From: Bog-473 sp963807775
GTDB lineage: Bacteria; Actinomycetota; Acidimicrobiia; Acidimicrobiales; RAAP-2
Assembly (NCBI GenBank): GCA_963807775.1
Contig: CAWECY010000004.1
Span: 496,001-560,000, forward strand
Reading direction: 5' to 3'
Length of the DNA stretch: 64,000 bases
The position numbers were made by a program, and so were the translations under genes. The notes under the pieces were generated by a model. The model was not told the origin of the DNA and did no database searches. It saw only the letters and a program-made list of their open reading frames with translations. Shown here in pieces: positions 17,885 through 29,230 of this stretch. Numbering within the stretch: the first letter of the stretch is position 1; the number at the start of each line of letters is the position of its first letter.

Positions 17885-19360
17885 TCAGGAGGGCTGAGCG
17901 CCCGGGGCGGGCGACGCCCGACCCTCGTCATTGGTGAAAACAAGGAACGTGATGATCTCGTGGACATCGCGGATGGCCCGGACCTGCGCGCCGGGGGCGA
18001 GCCGGCCCAGGGTTTTCGACAGCGGTTCGTGGAAGTGGACCATGGGGGACCCCGACGTGCTCGGGTGCTCATAGCCCGAGATCAACAGGGCGCGCGACGC
18101 CGAAGCGATCAAGCGTCCGACGAGGCTTTCGTACGTCGCCGTGTCGGGCTGATGGATGAGGACGTCCAGACAGATCGTGAGTTCGGCTTCCACCGGCCAA
18201 TCGAAGATGGTTCCCACGTGGTAATCGCCGTCGGGGCGGCCGAGTTTGGCGAGGTGCGTGGCTTCCTCGGAGAGGTCGAGGCCGGTGTAGTGGCCGAGCG
18301 GGATCCCTCTCGTCGCCTGGCCGTCGCCGCACCCCACGTCGAGGGTTGAAGCCGGCGAGAGTTCGGCGGCGATCCGGGTCAGCAATTCGCGCTTGTCCTC
18401 GAGCGCCTGGCCACGGCTGCCGACTCCCGATCCGAGCTCGGGGTCGGTCTGGTACCGCCACTGCCAGAACAGCGTGTTGGGGAACGACTCCTGCCAGAGC
18501 TCACCAATGGCCGCGTTCACCCGGCGGATGCGACGGTCAACGGCGCGCCGGCCCGTCGGCGACAGAAGGCCCATCTTGTCGACCCTCGTGTGGTAATGCA
18601 GGACTGCCGGCGGACCCGTCCGGCGGGGGAGAAACTGAGGTTCGTTGGTGGCCAGGTTCCAGCGTCGCTTGAGTCGGACCGCGTCGAATCCTTCCGCGGC
18701 GATCGCGAGCGCCATGGCCACCTGGTCGACGAAGGTCCCCCAGTCCCCGAGGAGTTCGCGGCGTTCTAACAACCAGCGGGCCCAGTGGGCCCATGCCGCC
18801 GCTACCTGGGGCAGTTGCGCGCCGGGGACCAGGTAGAGGCCGCCGTTGCCGTTTCCGGCGATGGTCGACTGCCCCGACCGACGGTCAAGCGGCTCGAGAG
18901 GTGGGAGCGCAAGGGACGCCTCGCTGAAAATGGCACGGAGCGTGTCGAGCCGGGGGATGGCGAAGTCGACCAGCTTGGAGGCCACGGCGCGATCGGGCAG
19001 TGGAAGGGAGCGCGGATCCTCGCAGAAGGTGATGTCGGCATCGGTGAGCACCGCCATCCCCAACACGCCGGCTTCCGCCAGGCGCAAGGCGCCGGCGATC
19101 TTGTTGCAGTGGGGGGAACGGGGATCGAAAGGCTCGATAGGGCGGACGGCCACCCCTTTGTCCTCGAGCAGGGCCAGGGCCTCCGAGCTCGCGCCACCCA
19201 CGGCGTGGACGACGAGATCGCCCGGGTCCACGCCGGCAACGCCGTGGAGCGAAGCGAACCAGCGCAGCGCCTCGAGGTGAAAGCGCGGGTCTTGGTCGAC
19301 AACACAGGCGAACGTCCCGCGGCCGGTTTGCCCACTGTTCCCCGCTCCTCGCAACCGCAT
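17885..19360 (-). CDS. Fusion of a nucleotide-diphospho-sugar transferase-like domain and a class I methyltransferase
   Basis: 491 residues, ATG start. Residues about 15-300 look like a GT-A type domain (FACVVDQDPRFHLEALRWFASL, CNKIAGALRLAEAG, and the DxD-like VLTDADITFCED). Residues about 330-480 are a SAM methyltransferase: TLDVGCGDGQATRG, YTGLDLSEEATHLAK, LTICLDVLIHQ. One chain would thus add and methylate a sugar, or the first half could bind the chain end that the second half methylates. It converges with the GT4 gene (34 bases apart). A second fusion of a different type is at 27.8 kb. Confidence 0.78.
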   Translation of the reverse strand: MRLRGAGNSGQTGRGTFACVVDQDPRFHLEALRWFASLHGVAGVDPGDLVVHAVGGASSEALALLEDKGVAVRPIEPFDPRSPHCNKIAGALRLAEAGVLGMAVLTDADITFCEDPRSLPLPDRAVASKLVDFAIPRLDTLRAIFSEASLALPPLEPLDRRSGQSTIAGNGNGGLYLVPGAQLPQVAAAWAHWARWLLERRELLGDWGTFVDQVAMALAIAAEGFDAVRLKRRWNLATNEPQFLPRRTGPPAVLHYHTRVDKMGLLSPTGRRAVDRRIRRVNAAIGELWQESFPNTLFWQWRYQTDPELGSGVGSRGQALEDKRELLTRIAAELSPASTLDVGCGDGQATRGIPLGHYTGLDLSEEATHLAKLGRPDGDYHVGTIFDWPVEAELTICLDVLIHQPDTATYESLVGRLIASASRALLISGYEHPSTSGSPMVHFHEPLSKTLGRLAPGAQVRAIRDVHEIITFLVFTNDEGRASPAPGAQPS

Positions 19361-19555
19361 GGCGGCTAACTGTAGACACTCCTCCGAAGGGCGTCCTCAC
19401 GGTCGTTTCCTCTTGCCACCGCCCAGAGGCGGGGGAGAGCCATCGGTCCGTTGCCCGATTGGCCGCCCCGCCGGCCGAGTCCGCTTGTCGAGCGCCGATG
19501 TTCATCGTGCCTGACTGGATGGGAGAGCGACTCGCACCCGCTAACGTGACGCGCC

Positions 19556-20377
19556 GTGCCGACATTGGCGGTCGTGATCCCTACTACTCACTGGGTATCC
19601 GAGGTGGCCGCACTTGGCGAGCAGGTGCGCTCGTCGTCACCGGTTCCTACCCGGATTGTCGTGGTTGACAACGGACCCGAAGCCAGCGCGCAGGACTGGC
19701 CGAACGAACTCGAGGTCGTCGTCGATCAGTCCTACCTTGGCTCGGGCGGCGCGTTTTCCCGCGGCGCCGTCGTCGCGCTCGAGTCACGACCAGACTGGAC
19801 GCTGCTCTTGGACCACGACGCGGAGATCGCGCCGGAGACCATCGGATCGATGTTGGCTGTCGCCGAGCGCGACCCGACCCGGATTTATGTGGCGCGGGCT
19901 CACGGGGCGGTGTGGGCGTCCTCGAGTTGGCGCGGCCCTCTCTACCGGGTTCCCGAGGCGGGAGGCTCTTTGGTTCCGCTGGACTTCGCTCAGTGGTCCG
20001 GATTCCTGCTGCCGACGCCGGCGCTCGAGGCATTGAGTGGCTTTCGATCTGACTATTTCTTTGGTTGGGACGACTACCAGTTCAGCGCGTACCTGAGAGC
20101 CAAGGGATTCACCTTGTCGGGAGTGCCCTCCGCAGTCGTCTTGAATCGACGGCGACCCGGGCAGTGGGAGAGCTCCTGGCGCCGCTACTACGGTGCCCGG
20201 AACCGGATCCTCCTTAGCTCGGACCTCTACGGCCGTTGGTCCTGGGCCGCGATGCGAGCTATTTCGACCGAGGTCGTTGGCATGCGGCATGAACCTCGAG
20301 CACGCGCCCGAGGGATCATGGACGCACTGACCGGGCGTCGGGGGGAAGTGGTGTCGCCAGGCTCAGCCGAGCTGTGA
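19556..20377 (+). CDS. GT2 glycosyltransferase
   Basis: 273 residues, GTG start. LAVVIPTTHWVSEVAAL, IVVVDNG, a catalytic-metal motif in WTLLLDHDAEI (DxD as DHD), and the acceptor-side FGWDDYQFSAYLRAKGF. The last 60 residues with WESSWRRYYGARNRILL resemble galactofuranosyl- and rhamnosyl-type GT2 proteins. It would act on the lipid-linked glycan. It marks the right end of the high-GC glycan block. Confidence 0.84.
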   Translation: MPTLAVVIPTTHWVSEVAALGEQVRSSSPVPTRIVVVDNGPEASAQDWPNELEVVVDQSYLGSGGAFSRGAVVALESRPDWTLLLDHDAEIAPETIGSMLAVAERDPTRIYVARAHGAVWASSSWRGPLYRVPEAGGSLVPLDFAQWSGFLLPTPALEALSGFRSDYFFGWDDYQFSAYLRAKGFTLSGVPSAVVLNRRRPGQWESSWRRYYGARNRILLSSDLYGRWSWAAMRAISTEVVGMRHEPRARARGIMDALTGRRGEVVSPGSAEL

Positions 20378-20884
20378 CGGAGTGCCGCTGAATTCGGCTT
20401 CGGTCAGAGGATTCCCGCTCGTCTAATCGTTTCAAATGTCATATTCCGCTCGTGCTTCTCATTTTGGCTCTCGAACATCGGCGCCCGACGATGAATGTGG
20501 GGAAACCGGGTGGAAATGTCCTCGTCGAGCGGCTCGCCGGTCGTCGTCACTTAGAGCCGGCCTCTCGTTTCATGCGAGACGTCGCACTAGTGGAAATGTA
20601 CATCGACGCCGTGGTTGACAGATACGGCGAAGCGCGGCGGGCCCTCCTCCGCGACGCGCGCCTTTCCCGAAGCCACGATTTACGCATTCGAACTGAACGA
20701 TCGTCAGATAATTTCACGGGACTCGAGACCAGAACACATGGAAAGCGCGTCGTCCTTACGAAGGGTGCCGTGAGCAACCCGTCGGCACACAAACGCTCTA
20801 TTCCTCGTCCAACTGACCGAAGCTCAACTCAATCTTTCAACGCGATCCTTTACCACTAGGGATCGAGATGAGCGATGAGGACAG
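20378..20884. other. Gap, lower GC, no supported gene
   Basis: About 500 bases with visibly more A/T than the DNA to the left. One plus-strand frame of 135 residues (20452-20859) has no recognisable domain or ribosome-binding site. The compositional change starts here. The FkbM remnant follows directly. Confidence 0.45.
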
Positions 20885-21195
20885 GTTGACGTAACGACGA
20901 TCGACGCGTTCTGTGCTCTGCATGAAGTGGATCAGATCGACTTCTTGAAGATCGACGCTGAAGGGGCAGATCTCGCCGTTCTGGACGGTGCTACTCCGAT
21001 GCTCGCCGGCCTGAAGATCGGCGCTCCAATTCGCCCTGGGGCCCGTTTGTGTCGATTCTCACACCTTCCTCAGGGGTTTCCTTGACGCCCTCGGTCCCTC
21101 GTTCCGGTGACTTCTCAAGATGCGCGACCGGCTGCTATCAGTGACCTACTCCGAGAAAAGAGGAAGTCTTCGCCGTTCGGAACTATTCGGCGCTC
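20885..21195 (+). pseudogene. FkbM-type methyltransferase, C-terminal remnant
   Basis: VDVTTIDAFCALHEVDQIDF continues as LKIDAEGADLAVLDGA, the well-known FkbM core. The frame then shifts and the family's ending appears as QFALGPVCVDSHTFLRGF, LDALGP and, after a stop, YSEKRGSLRR. The N-terminal SAM-binding half is absent. Two or more frame disruptions and the missing half mean it is not functional. FkbM enzymes methylate sugars or peptides, so this is the remains of another glycan methyltransferase. Confidence 0.75.
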
Positions 21196-21239
21196 CCATC
21201 CCCGGCATGACGGGCCTACTGCCGGCGCCCGAGGGCATC

Positions 21240-23363
<2,124 letters not shown>

Positions 23364-23443
23364 CTGAGAAATTTAGCGGTCAGAAGGGGTGAGCGGGTAT
23401 CGAGTCGATTCGGTTCCCACGGGCTCCAAAATCGGTAAACGGA

Positions 23444-24214
23444 TCAGCCAAGGGAAATCGAGGTATCGGTCGCATTGATCCGGACCGATGGCGCGGTGAA
23501 CACGTGCAATTTAGGGTAGACGACTAAAGGCATTCGAAGCCACCGGATCGACATGAAGATCGGGTACCACTTCCAATAATTGAAACCCTTGGGATCGACA
23601 AGATGTGACTCGGATGAACCGAACCTCTGTGTCAAGACTTGATCGTAGAAAGACTCTGTGTACATAACGACGAGTGGTTGGTCAAATTTCCCCAAAAACC
23701 ACCTTGTCAACGGGAGCATGGCTCGTTGAACAGGTGCCCACGCGGGATGGGGGCAATATTCAAGAATAAATACCTGGCCGTCTTTGCGAAGCCATCGCTG
23801 TGCCCGCTCGACGGCCTGCTCGACGCGAGATTCACATGAGCTCCAGTTCCCTTGGGGCGTGTGATGCAGCATTAGTGGGAATACGATCGAATCAAAGGAT
23901 TCCGTTTCGAATTCGTGCTCGAAAAAGTCGCCCACGACACCAGTGGCCCCATCCGGGCAATAGACCTTCAGCATTTCGGGGGAGAGGTCCATCACAGTCA
24001 AGCTCTTTAGCTGATTCTGCCACGAGAAGAAATCCCAAATTCCGCCGACACTGAGAACGCGGCCCCGAACCTTTGAATTGAGAAGGTCCGCTGCTTCGAT
24101 GTCAAGTCCGCGGGTCATGGCTTTGAGCGACTCGTATTGATGGTCCGCCTGTTGCCGATCGAAGAACTCTCGGACGTCGTTCGAGGCCGGATCACTCGCC
24201 ACGGGGCTCCCCAA
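23444..24214 (-). CDS. SAM-dependent methyltransferase
   Basis: 256 residues from TTG 24214; no ATG lies near, and the next in-frame Met is about 34 codons in. Motif I is an unusual VLSVGGIWDFFSW, followed by LTVMDLSPEMLKVY (motif II acid), SFDSIVFPLMLHHTPQ and RWLRKDGQVFILEYCPHP. The C-terminal half is rich in aromatic and hydrophobic residues and may touch the membrane. It lies between two paralogous membrane proteins on the same strand, so all three may be one transcription unit. Confidence 0.78.
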   Translation of the reverse strand: MGSPVASDPASNDVREFFDRQQADHQYESLKAMTRGLDIEAADLLNSKVRGRVLSVGGIWDFFSWQNQLKSLTVMDLSPEMLKVYCPDGATGVVGDFFEHEFETESFDSIVFPLMLHHTPQGNWSSCESRVEQAVERAQRWLRKDGQVFILEYCPHPAWAPVQRAMLPLTRWFLGKFDQPLVVMYTESFYDQVLTQRFGSSESHLVDPKGFNYWKWYPIFMSIRWLRMPLVVYPKLHVFTAPSVRINATDTSISLG

Positions 24215-24408
24215 TCTGATTTTTATCGACTCTCTCAGTCAATAGGCGATCCCCTCGTCGCCGCAGAGGACTGACCGACGGTAGCACCGGCGTCTGACTC
24301 CGGCCCGGCGAACGCTCAGTCATCACAGGGAACGGACCCTTCTTCTTCGGGGGCTGACTGTTCGATCCGAGTCCGTGGGGCATCGAGGTTGGGCCTGGGA
24401 AACACCGG

Positions 24409-26592
24409 TCACCGGTTCACGTCTTCGAGCAAGCTGCGGCAAAAGCCCACGTTCGAGGGCGTCGCCGTGGCATCCGTCACAGTCATAGGAGGAATTACTC
24501 CGCCTCGCTCTGGATCGGTCTGCTGGACCACTGCAGTGCCGCGACTGGGCAAGTACGTTCCCGACCGAGTAGTTACCTCGCCCCTTGTTCCCTCCCACCA
24601 AACCACTATTCGGTTGAGATTCGGATCAGTCCACACGAGAATTGTGTACGTCTTGTGGGGTGCAATGGCCACAACCGGACTGGTCGCGGGGGGCCAGGGA
24701 ATATGAGGAGCATCCGGGTCCTCGACCTTGAAAAGTACCCGTTCGTGCAAGAGAGGCTCCACGACAAGCGTCGCATCTCCGTAGGTCAAGATGGGAGCGG
24801 TCGGTCCCGGCTGTACGGGTTGGTTAAATGTCACCTCGATCTTGTGGACAATCCCTGGGCCCTGTTCGATAACGTCCCAATTATCGTGCTGGATCTGCAG
24901 TCCCGGTGCGTAGGAGAAATTCTCGCCGGTTGACAGATAAGCACCAGTGCAATCGCCGACGACATAGATATCTCCTGCAGGGGCCCAATAGGGGAGCGAG
25001 GACACCTGTCTAATCTGACTAGCCAGTGGGTGCCCCGTGACGTCGCTTATGGATTTAACGGTCTTCACGTAGTTGGAGGTCTGTGCCGGGGACCATTGCG
25101 GGGTCGGCGTAAGAGCGATCCCGATATTTATGGCGACGCTCAGGAGGCCGAGAAGAATCACGACGACCATCGCGAGTCGCGTGAATCGTGGTCCGCGTTC
25201 CTGCAATCGCCCCCACACTGTGATGAGTCCGATGGCTCCACCCAGAACAAGAAATGGCAGGAAATCACCCAAATACCTGGGAGCGATATATCCCAACAAG
25301 AAGTCGACGGCGGTACCAGCCGCGGCGACGAGGAGAGGAATTCTCATCAAGATCGCTGCCCGGCTCGCTCCTCGGCGAAAACAAACGACCATTGCGCAGC
25401 AGCTCAAGAGGAAGAGCAAGGGCATCGATGCAGGGACGCTCGGCGTCGGATAGAGGACATCGACGACGTAATTGCCGAAGACGTGAGGGGAATGCACTGG
25501 GAGAGTGAAAAACGGGAATGTCGTCTGAATCCGCAGCCCGAATGGTTGCAAGTACGCCCATAGAGTCGTGGGCAGGAAGTGGAAGCTGTAGCCGTTCCCA
25601 CCAGTAGAAGCAAGAAAAGCGCGGCGGTGGGCGCTTAATCGGGTCCAGACCTGTGTTGCCAATGGCAGGCCATTCAACATGGTTCCGAACTTCAGCCAAT
25701 TTACGAAAATCGATATCAAGAAAGGGACGATCCCCACTCCCAGCATGGGAAGGGCCCACCGCCGATGTTGCTCCTCGGTGCGACCGAAACGGAACCATCC
25801 GGCGATGAGGACGGCGCCGACGATGCAGGCCAGGGCAGGAGGTTCGCGACCAAGTACGCCAGCTGTGACCAGCAATGCTGCAGCTAGAACCCGACCTCTC
25901 GTTGGGCGATCAAGCACACCAAGGAACACAAACAGCGTGGCGATAGTGACCGGGATAGACCAGGCGACATCCTCGTCGTACACCCACGGTGATGAGGCCA
26001 GAAACATCAGAATCGATCCGCCCATAATCGACGCCATCAACACGCTGAGCGCCACCGCCTCGGTCATTCCGAGTGAGGCGCTGCCCCTGAGGAGTATTCG
26101 CACTCGCCAGATGAGGACTGACGAGAACAAGCCTGTGAGGAACCAGGCCACCAATATCGATGGGGCGGTGAGGTGACCCGCTGCGTGAGGGACCACCAAC
26201 AGAATCGGAATGCGGAGCAGAGATGGAAGCAGACCAAAGTAGGTATAAGTCCGTCCGTCGTGGATGAACCCCTCGATTCCGAGGCTTCCTTTAGAAACCG
26301 ACAAGTGGCCGTGGATGATTGCCTGCGCCTGCAGGTCGTAGAAGTTGGCGGGACTCACGGCTCTGAACGGATTCGGGCTGCCGTTCCAAAGGTCCCATAG
26401 GATATAGAGATAGGGGAGGGTCACCAGAGCCATCCCAACGATTGCGGCCATGGTAAAGCGACGGCGGCTGCCGTCGGCCCGCACGAACCGACCAATCTCA
26501 AGTGAGGTTTCGGTCTCCTCTAACGACGTTTGAACCGTCAACATCGTTGAGAGTTTCGCATCTGAATCACTAGGAGGTACATCGGCACGCAA
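24409..26592 (-). CDS. Large polytopic membrane protein, paralog 2
   Basis: 727 residues from TTG 26592; ATG 26544 is an alternative. It matches the protein at 21.2 kb along its length: about the same number of hydrophobic segments, the same IHGHLSV and GIEGFIHDGRTYTYFG motifs, WVYDEDVAWSIPVT, FLLGYIAPRYLGDFLPF, and a soluble C-terminal beta domain ending in FCRSLLED (FCRSLL/LCRSLL shared). It looks like a tandem duplication with a methyltransferase placed between the copies. Function as for paralog 1: an unassigned GT-C-like membrane enzyme is the best guess. Confidence 0.72.
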   Translation of the reverse strand: MRADVPPSDSDAKLSTMLTVQTSLEETETSLEIGRFVRADGSRRRFTMAAIVGMALVTLPYLYILWDLWNGSPNPFRAVSPANFYDLQAQAIIHGHLSVSKGSLGIEGFIHDGRTYTYFGLLPSLLRIPILLVVPHAAGHLTAPSILVAWFLTGLFSSVLIWRVRILLRGSASLGMTEAVALSVLMASIMGGSILMFLASSPWVYDEDVAWSIPVTIATLFVFLGVLDRPTRGRVLAAALLVTAGVLGREPPALACIVGAVLIAGWFRFGRTEEQHRRWALPMLGVGIVPFLISIFVNWLKFGTMLNGLPLATQVWTRLSAHRRAFLASTGGNGYSFHFLPTTLWAYLQPFGLRIQTTFPFFTLPVHSPHVFGNYVVDVLYPTPSVPASMPLLFLLSCCAMVVCFRRGASRAAILMRIPLLVAAAGTAVDFLLGYIAPRYLGDFLPFLVLGGAIGLITVWGRLQERGPRFTRLAMVVVILLGLLSVAINIGIALTPTPQWSPAQTSNYVKTVKSISDVTGHPLASQIRQVSSLPYWAPAGDIYVVGDCTGAYLSTGENFSYAPGLQIQHDNWDVIEQGPGIVHKIEVTFNQPVQPGPTAPILTYGDATLVVEPLLHERVLFKVEDPDAPHIPWPPATSPVVAIAPHKTYTILVWTDPNLNRIVVWWEGTRGEVTTRSGTYLPSRGTAVVQQTDPERGGVIPPMTVTDATATPSNVGFCRSLLEDVNR

Positions 26593-26812
26593 GAATTCCT
26601 ATTGAGACGATAGACGTCATCGGGTTCTCGAGGCATCGATACGGAGAACATTGCGCTCAGGACCGACCCCCGAAATAGCTGATTAACACAGGTGCATGCG
26701 AAAAAGTCCATGACCTTGGCCTGACGAGTATCCATCCCGGCGCGCGGATCCATCGGCTGAATGCAGATTGGTGCGCACTAACGGCTCCGCACCTCGCTGC
26801 CACGCAAACACG
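26593..26812. other. Short gap, no gene seen
   Basis: About 220 bases between two minus-strand genes, AT-richer than its surroundings. It probably holds the promoter of the paralog 2 operon. No clear element could be picked. Confidence 0.4.
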
Positions 26813-27730
26813 CTAATTCGGAGGGTTCTTTTTTCGGAACCGCTCCACGTAACCGAGGATCTTGAAAGCAGCATCGTCCGACAATCCGAGGCGCCTCTTC
26901 GCCCAGTCGTATGCGCGCAGCAGTTGCTTATCCGCGTAGATCATCGCTGAGTGCACTCCGTCCCCTGGACGCGCTCGATACTCGGTGGAGCGAACGAGTG
27001 GTTGCACTTCGAGACTGAAGTAATACAGCGCCAAGGATCGTCGGGCTACGCCCGGGGGGCATGTCATCGGCTCAGGGTGGCCATGAAACGAGTCCGCATC
27101 GGTCGTGAAAATGACCGCTCGGTTTCCAAGTGGAGCGATCACTTTTTCGCGCCGTTTCATGTCGGTTGTCCAGAGTTCAAGATCCCCACCGTATCCAGGG
27201 CGCCAATCCTCATTGAGGTAAAGCAGCAGATTCACCCTTCGCCTCCAGTTTCGATGATGAGGGTGAACCGTGAAGTCAGCGTGGATATTCAGATAGCCCC
27301 CGGTCGTGGATTGATGCAGGCCTCCGCCCTCAAGTGAGGGATCCGCGAAGAGGTTGTCGATGCCAGTTAGCCCTTCTAGAAAGCCGACGAATTCAGAAGA
27401 GTTGAGTTCCTCCAATATTGACTGGAGCGTAGACCCCCATGAGGTGGGCTCCGTATGACTGAACTTCCGCTCGTTTATGTGGACGTAGGAATTCCAGTTT
27501 TCTTGATCGAGAGCTGAAAGCTCTTCCATTGCCCGTTGGGCGGCGTCAGGCTCAAGGAAATCGTCCAGAACTACGTGGCCGAACGGCCTAGCCCCCCGGT
27601 ACGTGATGGCGAGTTCTTCCGTGTTCTCCTGAAGGCGCGCCAAATCAAGAATCGGTAGAGGCTGCACTTCCTGTGGATTAGCACTCAACTCAAAGTCCGC
27701 CTTGGCTCGGCTAGAAAAGAAAACGTCCAC
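26813..27730 (-). CDS. 2-oxoglutarate/Fe(II)-dependent oxygenase, prolyl-4-hydroxylase-like
   Basis: 305 residues, ATG start. The double-stranded beta-helix signature is complete: HxD in NIHADFTVH, second His in SFHGHPEP, and the 2-oxoglutarate Arg in RRSLALYYFS. GYLNIHADF and VNLLLYLNEDW are typical of the P4Hc/2OG-FeII_Oxy_3 group. It would hydroxylate a small molecule, a sugar or a protein side chain in the cytosol. It is 36 bases downstream of the glycosyltransferase-methyltransferase fusion on the same strand, so a glycan-linked substrate is plausible but not shown. Confidence 0.83.
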   Translation of the reverse strand: MDVFFSSRAKADFELSANPQEVQPLPILDLARLQENTEELAITYRGARPFGHVVLDDFLEPDAAQRAMEELSALDQENWNSYVHINERKFSHTEPTSWGSTLQSILEELNSSEFVGFLEGLTGIDNLFADPSLEGGGLHQSTTGGYLNIHADFTVHPHHRNWRRRVNLLLYLNEDWRPGYGGDLELWTTDMKRREKVIAPLGNRAVIFTTDADSFHGHPEPMTCPPGVARRSLALYYFSLEVQPLVRSTEYRARPGDGVHSAMIYADKQLLRAYDWAKRRLGLSDDAAFKILGYVERFRKKNPPN

Positions 27731-27766
27731 GTCAGGGCGTTTTTGATTGACAAGCCCGACTTAGAG

Positions 27767-29230
27767 TCATTTGGGTTCCAACTCGAACACGAATTGATAC
27801 GAAAACAGATCAGGCGAGAGCGTGAGTCCGATCTGGTCCACACCGCTCATGATCGCCAACAGTTTCGACGGTGACGGTCCGCCCCTTCTTGCGATCGCGA
27901 CCGGCACCCCGGCACTCGAGCGGCGGCGGACTCGCATGCCAGCTTGGTCGGCCATACGCTCGAAGCTTTTCTCCGTGAAGAAACGTACATGTGCCGCGTC
28001 GAAGATGCCGCGACGCTCGTAAGCAAAGTGGCCGGAGACGAGGCGCAAACGCGGATACCAATGGGCGACGTTTGGCACACAAGCCATCACAACCCCTCGG
28101 GGCGCTAGTACGTCGCACAGCTGCGTCAGCAGCTTCTGAGGTTCAATCAACCGCTCGAATACGTGAGTACCAATAACCACATCGAAATTGTCACCCACCT
28201 CCGCGGGCAAACCTTCGCTCAAATCTGCTTCGACGAAGTCGTCCAAACGCTCACCCACTCCGTCGATTTTTTGCGAGTGAATGCCAATTACCGTGTGACC
28301 TTCCAGCCTCAACAGCTCCCCCAGCCGGCCATTTGAGCAAGCGAGGTCGAGTATTCGTTTGGGGGAGCCGTTACTGAGCCAGGTAAGAAGTTTGCGCTGC
28401 CCAGGGCTACTGCTTTCGTCGTACTGCTCGTTATCGTCGGAGAATGCCATTTCTCCTGAGCCGAAGCCCATCTTGTGCACCCTGTAACGGACGACGTCTG
28501 TCACGACGTCTTTGGCGTAGCCGAGACCATTGACGCCGCAGACCTCGTTTCCGTAGAACGTCGGGATCGCCACTTCCACAATGAGCTTCTTCGCCTCAAG
28601 GAGCTGAAGGATGATCTCGGTGTCGAAGTCGAATCCGTCGGAGTTCGACTCAAAGGGGATCTCGTTGAGCGCCTGAACACGGTAGGCGCGATACCCGCTG
28701 TGCCACTCCGTTAGGTCGAGGCCAGTCGCTGCATTCGAGAACTTACTCAAGATCCGGTTGCCGACGTACTTGTAAAACGGCATGCCGCCGATTCGGGCCG
28801 AACCAGGGTCCATCAACCGGGACCCGAACACTGCGTCGCAGTGAGTGGTCTCGAATGGAGCAATCAGGTCCTCGATCACTTCAGGGGCGTACTGGCCGTC
28901 GGCGTGCAGCAGAACGACAATGTCAAGCCCACGTTCAATAGCCCAACGGTAAGCAGCCTTTTGGTTTCCCCCATAGCCCAGATTCTGAGGCCTACGAATG
29001 ACAGTCAGGGGCAGATCAGTCTCTGCCTGGTAGTCCTTGCCGACGCTGTACGTACAGTCGCTGCTGGCGTCGTCACACACCACCACGTCAGCCACTTTGG
29101 ACCGGAAGCCCTTGGGGAGCCGATCCAGTACTGCGGCCAGCGTTGATGCCGCGTTGTATGCCACGACAACAATGCCGATTCGATCCGAACTCGACGCCTC
29201 AAGAGCGCCGTTTTCAGCCACCTTGGTCAT
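27767..29230 (-). CDS. Bifunctional GT2 glycosyltransferase / class I methyltransferase
   Basis: 487 residues from ATG 29230, which has a strong purine-rich ribosome-binding site; upstream in-frame sequence to 29305 is less likely. Residues 15-255: GT2 domain of the DPM1 type with IGIVVVAYNAASTLAAVLDR, VVCDDASSD, NLGYGGNQKAAY, metal motif LLHADGQYAPE and EWHSGYRAYR. Residues 300-480: methyltransferase with ILDLACSNGRLGELL, VVIGTHVFERLIEP and APRGVVMACVPN. Such fusions are known in polysaccharide loci. It may make and methylate a polyprenyl-linked sugar. Confidence 0.87.
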   Translation of the reverse strand: MTKVAENGALEASSSDRIGIVVVAYNAASTLAAVLDRLPKGFRSKVADVVVCDDASSDCTYSVGKDYQAETDLPLTVIRRPQNLGYGGNQKAAYRWAIERGLDIVVLLHADGQYAPEVIEDLIAPFETTHCDAVFGSRLMDPGSARIGGMPFYKYVGNRILSKFSNAATGLDLTEWHSGYRAYRVQALNEIPFESNSDGFDFDTEIILQLLEAKKLIVEVAIPTFYGNEVCGVNGLGYAKDVVTDVVRYRVHKMGFGSGEMAFSDDNEQYDESSSPGQRKLLTWLSNGSPKRILDLACSNGRLGELLRLEGHTVIGIHSQKIDGVGERLDDFVEADLSEGLPAEVGDNFDVVIGTHVFERLIEPQKLLTQLCDVLAPRGVVMACVPNVAHWYPRLRLVSGHFAYERRGIFDAAHVRFFTEKSFERMADQAGMRVRRRSSAGVPVAIARRGGPSPSKLLAIMSGVDQIGLTLSPDLFSYQFVFELEPK

